A stretch of DNA of 64,000 nucleotides, from NCBI GenBank assembly GCA_003150755.1, contig QAMT01000002.1:558001-622000 (forward strand), written 5' to 3'. Below the pieces are notes generated by a model, which was not told the origin of the DNA, searched no databases, and worked only from the letters and a program-made list of their open reading frames with translations. Within the stretch, counting starts at the first letter, position 1. Each line of letters starts with the position of its first letter. Below, piece by piece: positions 1 through 7,744 of the stretch. The DNA comes from Phascolarctobacterium sp. GTDB taxonomy: Bacteria; Bacillota; Negativicutes; Acidaminococcales; Acidaminococcaceae. The position numbers were made by a program, and so were the translations under genes.

Positions 1-2300
1 ATACCGATTCGCCATAGCCAATTTGCATGTCACGATTACGTACAGCGTATGGAACAGAAGTTATTTCATATCGGCCTTTTTCACGGCGACGTATTTTCCC
101 ACCAACTGCTTTAAATGCCTCTACAAAAAAGGCTTCTATAAAATAAGGTTGAAGCTTATGCGCTTCCATACGTTCCATATCTTCTTTAATACTCATAACT
201 GTATGAACATCTATAATATCATCTGTTAGAGCATTTTCTTCTATTAATTTTTGAAATTCGCTACGATTAATAGTTTTATCGACAACTTCATTCAAACGGG
301 CTTTTACTTGAGGATCGTTTCCATAACGCACAGCTTCGATTAACAAATCACGCAATGGTCGATTATTAAATGCTACTTTTCCAAGTATATCAAATACTTT
401 CCCACCGAGAGCCTGACGTTCTTCTTCTAATTTTTGAAACAAGCGCTGAAATACAAATCCTTCTCTTGTTTCTGATGCTACTAAATTCCACAAGTGGCAA
501 ACTTCAGTTTGTCCAATACGATGAATACGTCCAAAGCGCTGTTCTAAACGATTAGGATTCCACGGTAAATCATAATTTATCATCAGATGCGCTCTTTGCA
601 AGTTGATACCTTCACCAGCAGCATCAGTAGCAACCAATACCCGTACATCAACATCCTGCTTAAAAAGTTGTTCGGCTTTACGGCGCTCATCACGAAGCAT
701 GCCACCATGTATGGTAATTACTGCTTCATTATTGCCAAGTAATGAACGAATTTTATTAGCTAAATATTTCAGTGTATCTTTATGTTCAGTAAAAATAATA
801 AGCTTTTCACGTTGTCCATTCGCACCAAACATTTTCTCGTTATCTTGAAGTAATCTGGACAGTTCTTCCCACTTGCGGTCAACTCCGCTTATCCGAACTT
901 TATTGGCCATCTGTTCAAGCTGTTTTAATGTTTCTATCTCTGCTTCTAATTCTGTAATGGTAGCAGCAGCCGAGGCATGATCAACAACTTGTTCTTCCAT
1001 TTTTTCCTGTTCATCATATGGTAAGTCCTCTTCATCAAATTCCTCAAAATTTTTTGCAATATCCATTGCTCTTTTTCCAAGTTTTTCTTCTGCAAGACGT
1101 TGCTCCAGTCTTTCACGGCGCCTTCGAAGAGATTGATAAATTGCCTCAGGTGAAGAAGCAAGACGACGCTGCAAAATAGTTAGTGCAAAACCAACCGTCG
1201 TTTTACGTTCGTTATTCAGACTATCTGCACGATTAAATTCTTCCTGTACATAATTAGTTACAGCCGTATAAAGCTGCGCTTCTATATCAGAAAGGTCATA
1301 ATTTACAGTATAAGCAATACGCTCTGGAAATAAAGGTGTTCCATCAAATTTTAAAAGTTCTTCTTTAACCAAACGGCGCATTACGTCAGAAACATCAATA
1401 GATTGTTGAGATTTTCCATGAATTCCTTCAAAACGATCTGGATCAATCAACGAAAGAAAAAGGTGAAAATCTTCTTCTTTTCCATTATGCGGTGTCGCAG
1501 TCAAAAGCAAAAAGTTTTTTGTAATATTTGAAAGTAATCTACCTAAAGAAAATCTCCGCGTATATTTTACTTCTCCGCCCCAAACTGTTGCAGACATTTT
1601 ATGTGCTTCATCGCAAACAATTAAATCCCATTCTGACACTTTAAGTTTCTCTTGAATATCATCATTTCGAGATAACTTATCAAGACGGCAAATACATAAA
1701 TCTACTTCATTAAATATATTACCTGTTGCAGCAGATTCCATTCTATCGTTTGTTAAAATTTCAAAATGAAGATGAAACTTTTGAAATAGCTCATCTTGCC
1801 ATTGCTCTACAAGACTTCCAGGAGCAACTATCATACAGCGCTTTAAAGAACCACGTGCAATCATTTCTTTAATAAATAATCCAGTCATAATGGTCTTACC
1901 TGCACCAGGATCATCAGCCAATACATATCTTAAAGGTAAACGTGGCAACATTTCTTGATAAACAGCTGATATCTGATGCGGTAAAGGCTCCACCGATGAC
2001 GTATGTACTGCCAGATATGGATCAAACAAATGAGCCAGACTAATTCTATATGCTTCTGAAACAATTCGCATTTTATTCCCATCAGCATCAAAACTCCACG
2101 GAAGATGATTATCATTAATTTGGATAGTTTCCTCGTCTTCGCGATAAAGCAATTGAGTTCCAAGTATGCCAGCATTATTCTTATATGTAATTTCTACAAC
2201 ATTATTACCATACCACTGAATTGCAATTATACTAACTGATTCATTGCCAGCAATGCCAAGTAAATGGCTTCCCACTGTAATATCTTCAAGCTTAGCCATT
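1..2300 (-). CDS. SNF2-family DNA helicase/ATPase, defence-island type (C-terminus off window)
   Basis: One continuous frame runs from an ATG at 2298-2300 past the left edge (over 760 residues visible). Seen: a variant Walker A ADDPGAGKT near residue 130 (DDPGAGKT in place of the usual DEMGLGKT), APGSLVEQW after it, a DEAH box near 230, LLLTATPHNG motif III, a charged coiled-coil-like insert around 430-480, and the helicase C motif RFGRIHRIGQ near 590. This is the SNF2 subgroup found in phage-defence loci such as DISARM (DrmD) and methylase-linked relatives, where it acts as an ATP-driven DNA translocase. Its start overlaps the stop of the upstream XRE gene by about 8 bases, so the two are probably translationally coupled. 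The base composition is clearly more AT-rich than the core genes. Which system it belongs to cannot be decided, because the partner genes lie off-window. Confidence 0.88.
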
Positions 2301-2552
2301 AATGAGTCTCCTTTTCGTTTTATTATTTATTTTTTGAGACTCTATTATCTCATCTGGGACAAGTTCCATAATATCATCAAAAGTACAGTCTAATACTTTG
2401 CATATACTTACTAATGTATCCGTGTTTACGTTTTCACCACGATTTAACCTATTAATTGTATAAGTACTTATATTCGCAGCAATAGCCAATTCTTTCTTTT
2501 TCATATCTTTATCAATTAGGAGTTTCCATAATTTTTTATAGCTTACGCCCAT
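2292..2552 (-). CDS. XRE-family helix-turn-helix regulator
   Basis: An 86-residue protein made almost wholly of one Cro/C1-type HTH: KKKELAIAANIS is helix 2 and TINRLNRGENVN is the recognition helix and turn, followed by DTLVSICKVLDCTFDDIMELV, the usual end of small XRE repressors. It probably binds its own promoter in the AT-rich spacer at 2553-2770 and controls the helicase, whose ATG lies within its last codons. Small XRE proteins commonly lead restriction or defence operons, and this fits. The Lys-rich tail after residue 65 has no recognised domain. The operator was not identified. Confidence 0.9.
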   Translation of the reverse strand: MGVSYKKLWKLLIDKDMKKKELAIAANISTYTINRLNRGENVNTDTLVSICKVLDCTFDDIMELVPDEIIESQKINNKTKRRLING

Positions 2553-2773
2553 TTTCGTTTCCCCCTATTTATAAATAACTTTATACTCATTATTATATAT
2601 GTTCGATTTATTGATTACAATATAATAATAAAGTTAAAACTCTATTACTTGAGTTATTATTATTGTTTATTTTGATACTACATTGCTTTCAATCAAATTA
2701 TAATGATAATTGTAAATTTTATTACATTTATATTTATTTATCAAAATTATTATTCCTTATTCTGTAATTTATC

Positions 2774-2814
2774 TAAAAAAAACAAAAACGCACTCACAAT
2801 TTCTTGCAAGTGCG
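2774..2814 (-). terminator. Rho-independent terminator of tRNA-Arg
   Basis: On the minus strand an 11-bp stem (CGCACTTGCAA / TTGTGAGTGCG, two G-U pairs) with a GAAA loop is followed by a T-rich run. It begins about 10 bases after the tRNA 3' end. Confidence 0.85.
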
Positions 2815-2823
2815 CATATTTAC

Positions 2824-2900
2824 TGGTGATCCCGGGCAGATTCGAACTGCCGACCTACCGCTTAGGAGGCGGTTGCTCTATCCTGCTGAGCTACGGAACC
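2824..2900 (-). tRNA. tRNA-Arg (anticodon CCU)
   Basis: A full cloverleaf reads on the minus strand: acceptor GGTTCCG/CGGGATC (two G-U pairs), D arm, anticodon stem ACCGC/GCGGT enclosing the loop CTCCTAA (anticodon CCT at 2866-2864), variable AGGTC, T arm GGCAG-TTCGAAT-CTGCC, and an encoded CCA at 2826-2824. It decodes the rare arginine codon AGG. Its 3' end faces the AT-rich helicase locus, the usual geometry for an integration target, and a strong terminator follows immediately. Confidence 0.96.
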
Positions 2901-2945
2901 AAAAGTCAGCGTATTTAGTTTACCACAAATTTCAATTTGCGGCAA

Positions 2946-3251
2946 TTATAAATCAGCCATAGCTCCTGGAGGCATGCTCCATTCAACCCTGACATCTGTA
3001 TTTACCCACAATCTGCCAAGGCAAACTTTAAAGTTTTCAAGGCTTTCCAGCGGCATTAGGGTTTTGGTAACAAACTGGCGGATAGTTTCGCCTTCAGGCA
3101 AATCCAGCGTCAGCGGTTTTTTTAAAAATTCTTCCACCCTGGCTTTGGCTTCCGGCACATCAAGTGTAACTTCGGCGGTTTTGGTTTCAGGGTCATATTC
3201 AACATAACCGTAATGAGCGTGATGATTTAATGTAACAATAAACTTTTCCAT
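2946..3251 (-). CDS. Conserved-looking hypothetical protein, 101 aa
   Basis: I do not recognise the family. It is a small soluble acidic protein without signal peptide or membrane segment. The first half alternates like a beta-rich fold (KFIVTLNHHAHYGYVEYDP, TAEVTLDV), the middle is a charged helix (EAKARVEEFLKKPLTL), and the end is WSMPPGAMADL. A ribosome-binding sequence (GGAGG) precedes the ATG at 3251. It has the GC content of the core genome, not that of the AT-rich locus across the tRNA, so the left boundary of resident DNA probably lies at the tRNA. Confidence 0.7.
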   Translation of the reverse strand: MEKFIVTLNHHAHYGYVEYDPETKTAEVTLDVPEAKARVEEFLKKPLTLDLPEGETIRQFVTKTLMPLESLENFKVCLGRLWVNTDVRVEWSMPPGAMADL

Positions 3252-3405
3252 ATTATACCTCCGGTATCTTCTGTATATTATAACAACTTCTCTGCCATTC
3301 TACAATAGTTTTGCCTTATAGAAGCGCTGGCAAAATTGATTTTTTGCTTAATTTGATTTCACAAAAATTTTAATGTTAGCAACGCCTAACAAATAATAAT
3401 TATTA

Positions 3406-3464
3406 TTGACAATATTTTTTAGTTATGTTACCATAATTACGGTAAGCGGTTTAGGTTAACCGCT
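3406..3464 (+). promoter_or_regulatory. Promoter and dyad operator candidate upstream of rubrerythrin
   Basis: TTGACA (3406-3411), a 17-base spacer and TACCAT (3429-3434) form a good sigma-A-type promoter. A perfect 7-bp dyad, AGCGGTT (3445-3451) and AACCGCT (3458-3464) with a 6-base gap, lies where the transcript should begin. It could be a repressor site or a 5'-UTR hairpin; which is not decidable here. Confidence 0.6.
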
Positions 3465-3499
3465 ATGATAAAAAATTGTACTTTATGGAGGTATGAATA

Positions 3500-4045
3500 A
3501 TGAAAAAATTTGTTTGCCAGGTTTGTGGCTATGTTTATGAAGGTGAATCTGCTCCGGAATACTGCCCGCAGTGCAAAGCTCCGGCTTCTAAATTTGTAGA
3601 AATGAAAGGTGAAATGACCTGGGCTGCCGAACATTTTGTCGGCGTAGCTAAAGACGTTCCCGAAGACATCAAAGAAGACCTGCGCGCTAACTTCAACGGC
3701 GAATGCAGCGAAGTAGGCATGTATCTTGCTATGAGCCGCGTTGCTTTCCGCGAAGGCTATCCTGAAATCGGCCTGTACTGGGAAAAAGCTGCTTTTGAAG
3801 AAGCAGAACATGCTGCAAAATTTGCTGAACTGCTCGGCGAAGTTGTTACCGACAGCACCAAAAAGAACCTTGAAATGCGCGTAGAAGCTGAAAACGGCGC
3901 AACCGCAGGCAAAACCGACCTTGCTAAACGCGCTAAAGAACTCGGCCTCGACGCTATTCATGACACCGTTCATGAAATGGCACGCGACGAAGCCCGCCAC
4001 GGCAGAGCTTTTGCTGGCCTGCTTGCCCGTTATTTCAACAAATAA
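3500..4045 (+). CDS. Reverse rubrerythrin (rubredoxin-first, ferritin-like diiron peroxidase)
   Basis: A 181-residue protein with an N-terminal rubredoxin-type iron site (C6, C9, C22, C25 in two CxxC pairs) followed by a ferritin-like four-helix domain carrying the diiron ligands (GECSEVGMY, EEAEHAAKF, DEARHGRAF). The domain order is reversed from classical rubrerythrin and matches the clostridial reverse rubrerythrins that act as NADH-linked H2O2 reductases with NADH:rubredoxin reductase. It is therefore a cytoplasmic oxidative-stress enzyme of a strict anaerobe. A GGAGG lies 9 bases before the ATG, a good promoter lies 60 bases upstream, and a strong terminator follows, so it is probably monocistronic. 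Codon use is that of a highly expressed gene. Confidence 0.93.
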   Translation: MKKFVCQVCGYVYEGESAPEYCPQCKAPASKFVEMKGEMTWAAEHFVGVAKDVPEDIKEDLRANFNGECSEVGMYLAMSRVAFREGYPEIGLYWEKAAFEEAEHAAKFAELLGEVVTDSTKKNLEMRVEAENGATAGKTDLAKRAKELGLDAIHDTVHEMARDEARHGRAFAGLLARYFNK

Positions 4046-4075
4046 TCAGCAGTTATTTAAGCGATAAGCAAAAGA

Positions 4076-4108
4076 AACACCTGTTATCCTATGATAGCAG
4101 GTGTTTTT
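4076..4108 (+). terminator. Rho-independent terminator after rubrerythrin
   Basis: AACACCTG (4076-4083) pairs with CAGGTGTT (4098-4105), followed by five T. It also lies just past the stop of the convergent protease gene. Confidence 0.85.
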
Positions 4109-4121
4109 GTATTTCTGTCAT

Positions 4122-5210
4122 TCAGTTTTTGTTCTTTTTATCTTTTGCTGCGTCGTTGGCGTTGGCAACCGGTGCCCACTCGCGCAAGAGCTGGCTGCAT
4201 GCGTTGGCATAGCTGCCTGCATCGCCAAAGCCTGCGGCATAAGCGTCCTGGTTATAAACGGTAAGCAGCTGGATATCTTCATAATAAAGTGTTGCGCTGC
4301 TGCCGTTGTCGTACACAATAAAGCGGTACGGGTCAACAGGTCCGCGCTGGCGCGCTACATACAGCGAGCCTGCCAGCATATAGGCGCGGTATTCCGGTTT
4401 ATCGTTGCCGATTTTTTCGGTAATATTAAAAGTCCAGTCGCCTTCATGCACTGTCGCCGTGCCATTTTCATGCAAGGTAATGTCCGGATGCGGGTCCAGC
4501 TTTTTAATTTGCTTCATTACTCTTTTCAGGCGTTCTTCCGGTTCCGGATGGCTGCTGAACAGGCCATAGCCCGGATTGCCTTTTTCCTGCGCCAGGTCTT
4601 CCAGTTTATTGATGGTCAGCACCATGCTGTATGGATTATAACCCGCCGCCACGCACAGATTAAAGCCTTCTTTATCTGCTCCGCGTTCGTCGGTACGGCT
4701 GTAACCTGCCGCCAACGCCTGCGATGCAAGGCCCGTCAGCCCTAAATCGCCTTTGGTGGCAACTGCCAAAAGCAAAGTAGTTAAAAGCTGCTTTTCAATC
4801 TGATGCACGGTATGTTTTTCGACGATGTGGCTTACTTCGTGCCCCAGCACGCCGGCCAGTTCTGCGTCACTCGGCATATAATCAATCAGCCCTTTAAACA
4901 CGTACACAAAGCCGCCCGGGCACGCCAAAGCGTTGACTTCGTCGCAGTTCAGCACCTTAAAGCTGTATTCCAAATCCTGCCTGTCGCTGACGGCAACCAG
5001 GCTTTGGCCGATACGGTTAACGCGCTCCTGCAATTCGTAATCCTGCACTACGCCGTACTGCGCCTCCAGCGCCATCGCGGTTTCGCGGCCCATTTCAATT
5101 TCCTGCTGCTTGCTGATAATGCCGGCTTCTGCCGGAAGCACGCTGCCGAGCAGCAGATAAGCGGCAAACAGCAAACCGCCTAACAATTTACCAAGATTTT
5201 TCAATAACAT
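4122..5210 (-). CDS. Secreted M48-family zinc metalloprotease
   Basis: 362 residues. An N-terminal signal peptide (hydrophobic core 8-24, cleavage likely after AEA near residue 29) sends it across the membrane. The M48 core has the zinc motif HEVSH (124-128) and the third ligand region DERGAD (Glu 176). In the family this is a periplasmic or envelope endopeptidase (BepA/LoiP-like) that removes misfolded outer-membrane or envelope proteins. After the protease core, about 110 residues form an additional unassigned domain (FNITEKIGNDKPEYRAYM onward), ending in a Lys/Asn-rich tail. Its ATG follows the stop of the CoA-transferase without any gap, so translation is coupled. The functional link between the two is not obvious. 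Confidence 0.9.
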   Translation of the reverse strand: MLLKNLGKLLGGLLFAAYLLLGSVLPAEAGIISKQQEIEMGRETAMALEAQYGVVQDYELQERVNRIGQSLVAVSDRQDLEYSFKVLNCDEVNALACPGGFVYVFKGLIDYMPSDAELAGVLGHEVSHIVEKHTVHQIEKQLLTTLLLAVATKGDLGLTGLASQALAAGYSRTDERGADKEGFNLCVAAGYNPYSMVLTINKLEDLAQEKGNPGYGLFSSHPEPEERLKRVMKQIKKLDPHPDITLHENGTATVHEGDWTFNITEKIGNDKPEYRAYMLAGSLYVARQRGPVDPYRFIVYDNGSSATLYYEDIQLLTVYNQDAYAAGFGDAGSYANACSQLLREWAPVANANDAAKDKKNKN

Positions 5211-6368
5211 TCAAATCTCCCCTTTTGCGTGCATTGCGGCTATTTCTTCTTCGCTGTAACCAAGCCCGGTTAAAACCTCCTGCGTATGTTCGCCCAGATA
5301 CGGTGCGCGGCGGCTGATTGCGCCTGCCGTATCAGACAGCTTAACCGCCGGTTTTACATAGGTATAGCTGCCGAAATCTTCTTCTTTGGTCAGCAGCATA
5401 TTGCACTGCTCTGTCGTCAAATCGCTGTCCAGCGCTTCCTGCAAGGTACGCACCGGCGTTACGCAAAATTCGTCTTTGCCGATAAGTTCCAGCCATTCGG
5501 CCTGCGTTTTTTGTACAAAAACGTCAGCCAGTTTTTGTTTAAGTTCTGCGGAATGGTCAAAATCAAACTGGCGTTCCTCCAGTTCTTTCAGCCCGGTCAG
5601 TTCGCACATTTTCTTCCAGAACTTCGGCTCAATCGTGCCGATGCTTAAATAACGCCCGTCTTTGGTTTTATAAACAGTATAGTAATGCGAAGCCGTGCGC
5701 CCGAAAGACGGCATACCCGTTTCGCGGCAGCCGATAACGCTGCTGATAGCGGTAATTTCCGTATTGATGGCCGTGCTGTACAAATCAATGTTGACGGCCT
5801 GCCCTTTGCCGGTACGCTCGCGCGCATACAGCGCCAGCAAAATACCGCTTACTGCATTCAGGCTGCTGCCAAGCGCCGCCACCTGCACCGAAGGCACGCT
5901 GATGTCAGTTCCGTCTTCCTGCGCATCCACCCCGGCAAGCCCTACAACATTCAAATCGTGCGAAGGCATGTGCTTATATTTGCCGTCAGGCCCGAAGCCT
6001 GTAATAGAACAATAAATAAGACGCGGATTTATTTTGCTGACGGTTTCGTAATCCAGCCCCAGCATTTTTAAATAGCCCGGGCGGAAACCTTCCAGAAATA
6101 CATCGGCTTCTTTCAAAAGGCGCAGCAGCACCTCACGCCCCGCCGGCGTTTTAAGATTAACGGTAATGCCGCGCTTGTTGCGGTTCAGCATTAAATGCCA
6201 GTAGCTCATGCCCGGCAGGCGCGACGGCGTAAATCCGCGCGTTACATCGCCTTTAACGTCCTCCACCTTAATTACGTCTGCGCCAAAATCTCCCAGCGTC
6301 ATGCCGCAGTACTGCCCCGGCAGCCATTTACTGAAATCTATTACTTTAATTCCGTTTAAAACCTGCAT
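5211..6368 (-). CDS. CaiB/BaiF (class III) CoA-transferase family protein
   Basis: About 385 residues of class III CoA-transferase: an N-terminal Rossmann-type segment (GIKVIDFSKWLPGQYCGMTL), GDFGADVIKVE, KRGITVNLKTPAGREVL, and SHDLNVVGLAGV with the Asp that carries the catalytic carboxylate or, in the racemase branch, the general acid/base. The His-Asp pair there and the GLAGV context also resemble alpha-methylacyl-CoA racemase, so substrate and reaction type remain open. I start at the ATG at 6368, because GGGGAG lies 8 bases before it. A longer in-frame start five codons upstream would bury that site. It is first in a two-gene operon with the M48 protease. Confidence 0.85.
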   Translation of the reverse strand: MQVLNGIKVIDFSKWLPGQYCGMTLGDFGADVIKVEDVKGDVTRGFTPSRLPGMSYWHLMLNRNKRGITVNLKTPAGREVLLRLLKEADVFLEGFRPGYLKMLGLDYETVSKINPRLIYCSITGFGPDGKYKHMPSHDLNVVGLAGVDAQEDGTDISVPSVQVAALGSSLNAVSGILLALYARERTGKGQAVNIDLYSTAINTEITAISSVIGCRETGMPSFGRTASHYYTVYKTKDGRYLSIGTIEPKFWKKMCELTGLKELEERQFDFDHSAELKQKLADVFVQKTQAEWLELIGKDEFCVTPVRTLQEALDSDLTTEQCNMLLTKEEDFGSYTYVKPAVKLSDTAGAISRRAPYLGEHTQEVLTGLGYSEEEIAAMHAKGEI

Positions 6369-6435
6369 AATAAAACTCCCCATTTCTGAAATATGTTTAT
6401 ATACTTCTACGCAAGCCGGTGTTTTCCTTTTTATC

Positions 6436-6464
6436 TTGCGGCGGCAAGTATAAATATGTATAAT
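6436..6464 (+). promoter_or_regulatory. Promoter of the thiW operon with overlapping dyad
   Basis: TTGCGG (6436-6441), 17 bases, TATAAT (6459-6464). A dyad CTTGC-GGCG-GCAAG (6435-6448) overlaps the -35 box and is a possible repressor site. No TPP riboswitch fold was seen between here and the start codon. Confidence 0.55.
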
Positions 6465-6524
6465 ATTATTGTAGCAAAATTATAGCAAATACAAGTGTCA
6501 TTTTTATGTTTTGGAGTGATTTTT

Positions 6525-7031
6525 GTGAATATCCATAAATTAACACTGGCAGCGCTGCTTGTTGCTATCGGCGCTTTAAGCTCGCATCTGGTTTATATAC
6601 CGGCGGGCGCATCCAAATGCTTCCCCGTCCAGCACGCCATCAACGTGCTGTGCGCCGTTATTTTAGGCCCTAAGGAAGCGGTTTCCGTCGCGTTTGTTAT
6701 TTCCTGCCTGCGCAATATGGCAGGCACCGGTTCGCTGCTGGCCTTTCCCGGCAGCATGATTGGCGCACTGCTGGCAGGCCTTGCTTACCGCCGCTGGCAT
6801 AACACCGGCGCGGCCATGGCCGGAGAAATTTTCGGCACCGGCATTTTAGGCGGGCTTGCGGCGTGGGTTATTGCCTGGGCAATACTCGGAAGCAAAGCAG
6901 CCGCCTGGTTCTTTGTGCCGCCGTTTTTAATCAGCACCGTCGGCGGCAGCATTATCGCCGGGCTGTTAATCAAAAGCGGCGTGCTCAACCACATTATGCC
7001 GCGCCAGCTTTTCAGTAAGGCGGGTAAATGA
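6525..7031 (+). CDS. thiW: ThiW-type S component of an ECF vitamin transporter
   Basis: 168 residues, nearly all in membrane helices, with the hallmark stretch PVQHAINVLCAVILGP and SCLRNMAGTGSLLAFPGSM, which I recognise from ThiW. The family is the substrate-binding (S) subunit of energy-coupling-factor transporters, probably for the thiazole precursor of thiamine. It needs the shared EcfA/A'/T module, which is not in this window. The GTG at 6525 is preferred because GGAG lies 8 bases upstream; the frame extends further without a binding site. It overlaps the next gene by 4 bases. A thiamine pyrophosphokinase is encoded at 57.7 kb. Confidence 0.85.
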   Translation: MNIHKLTLAALLVAIGALSSHLVYIPAGASKCFPVQHAINVLCAVILGPKEAVSVAFVISCLRNMAGTGSLLAFPGSMIGALLAGLAYRRWHNTGAAMAGEIFGTGILGGLAAWVIAWAILGSKAAAWFFVPPFLISTVGGSIIAGLLIKSGVLNHIMPRQLFSKAGK

Positions 7032-7294
7032 TGGAATTTAATCTTGATAATTTCCTGTCGCAGATTTTATATGTTTTAAGCGGCTTTTTATTCGGCATTT
7101 TTGCATCGCGTTACAGCGTACTGGCCTGGCGCGCTATCCGCTCGCGCAGATTATTATCTGCTGTTTTGCAGCTTGCTATCCTGCTTATGACATTTATCGT
7201 TTTTCCGCTGCTGTTTTCTACCCGCACTGTGACGGGCAGCTTTGTATATTACGCCGTACTGCTTCTCTTTTTCAGCAAGGGCATCAAGAGGTGA
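7028..7294 (+). CDS. Small membrane protein, unknown
   Basis: 88 residues with about three hydrophobic segments (around 10-27, 44-62 and 68-82) separated by a basic loop (AWRAIRSRRLL), which suggests an inner-membrane protein. The family is unrecognised. It overlaps thiW by the ATGA junction and ends 4 bases before the ArsR gene, so it sits mid-operon and could be an accessory of the S component. Confidence 0.65.
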   Translation: MMEFNLDNFLSQILYVLSGFLFGIFASRYSVLAWRAIRSRRLLSAVLQLAILLMTFIVFPLLFSTRTVTGSFVYYAVLLLFFSKGIKR

Positions 7295-7298
7295 GATT

Positions 7299-7634
7299 AT
7301 GAACGGACATTCTGAACATTTGCATAATTTAAAACTGGACGTACCCATTGCCGAAAAATTTGTGCAGCCTATGGCTGATACCTTTAAAGTGCTGGGCGAC
7401 CCTACGCGCATCCGCATTTTAGCGCTGCTTGCCGAAAACGAAGCCTGCGTAACCAATATAGCCGAAACACTGGAAATGACGCAGTCGGCAATTTCGCATC
7501 AGCTTCGGCTTTTGCGCCATGCCGGGCTTGTTAAATTTACCAAAACCGGCAAAGAAGTTATTTACAGCCTTGACGACCAGCACGTTTTAACGCTGTTTGC
7601 CCAGGCGCTGGACCACATTAAACACAGGGTATGA
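7299..7634 (+). CDS. ArsR/SmtB-family metal-sensing repressor (zinc-type site)
   Basis: 111 residues of winged helix: LGDPTRIRILALL, recognition helix MTQSAISHQLRLLR, wing KTGKEVIYSL. The C-terminal helix carries Asp93, His95, His106 and His109, the exact +2/+13/+16 spacing of the alpha-5 Zn/Co site of CzrA and SmtB, while the alpha-3 cysteine box of arsenic or cadmium sensors is absent (only Cys50). It should therefore release DNA on binding zinc or a similar metal. The ATG at 7299 is chosen because GAGGTGAG precedes it. It is the last gene of the thiW operon. No metal efflux gene is adjacent, so its target is either this operon or elsewhere. Confidence 0.88.
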   Translation: MNGHSEHLHNLKLDVPIAEKFVQPMADTFKVLGDPTRIRILALLAENEACVTNIAETLEMTQSAISHQLRLLRHAGLVKFTKTGKEVIYSLDDQHVLTLFAQALDHIKHRV

Positions 7635-7706
7635 GTATTTTTTATTAATATTTCCTATATCTATATAATAAAAAAGCCGCCTTTACGACGACTTTTTAAC
7701 AGACTG

Positions 7707-7736
7707 AAGCGTTTGCTTTATAAGTAAACGCTTTTT
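7707..7736 (+). terminator. Terminator of the thiW-arsR operon
   Basis: A 12-bp stem (AAGCGTTTGCTT / AAGTAAACGCTT, one G-U) with a 3-base loop, followed by T residues. Confidence 0.85.
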
Positions 7737-7744
7737 ATATGCGC

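Noticed and set aside
2703..2918. 71-codon plus-strand frame containing PGRFELPTYRLGGG
   Set aside because: This is the antisense reading of the tRNA-Arg, a well-known false gene.
3437..4000. 187-codon minus-strand frame opposite rubrerythrin
   Set aside because: Phe/Ala-rich shadow of a real gene; the sense strand has complete motifs, promoter and ribosome site.
6384..6524. Possible TPP riboswitch before thiW
   Set aside because: No conserved CUGAGA or paired helices were found; only a promoter and a small dyad are visible.
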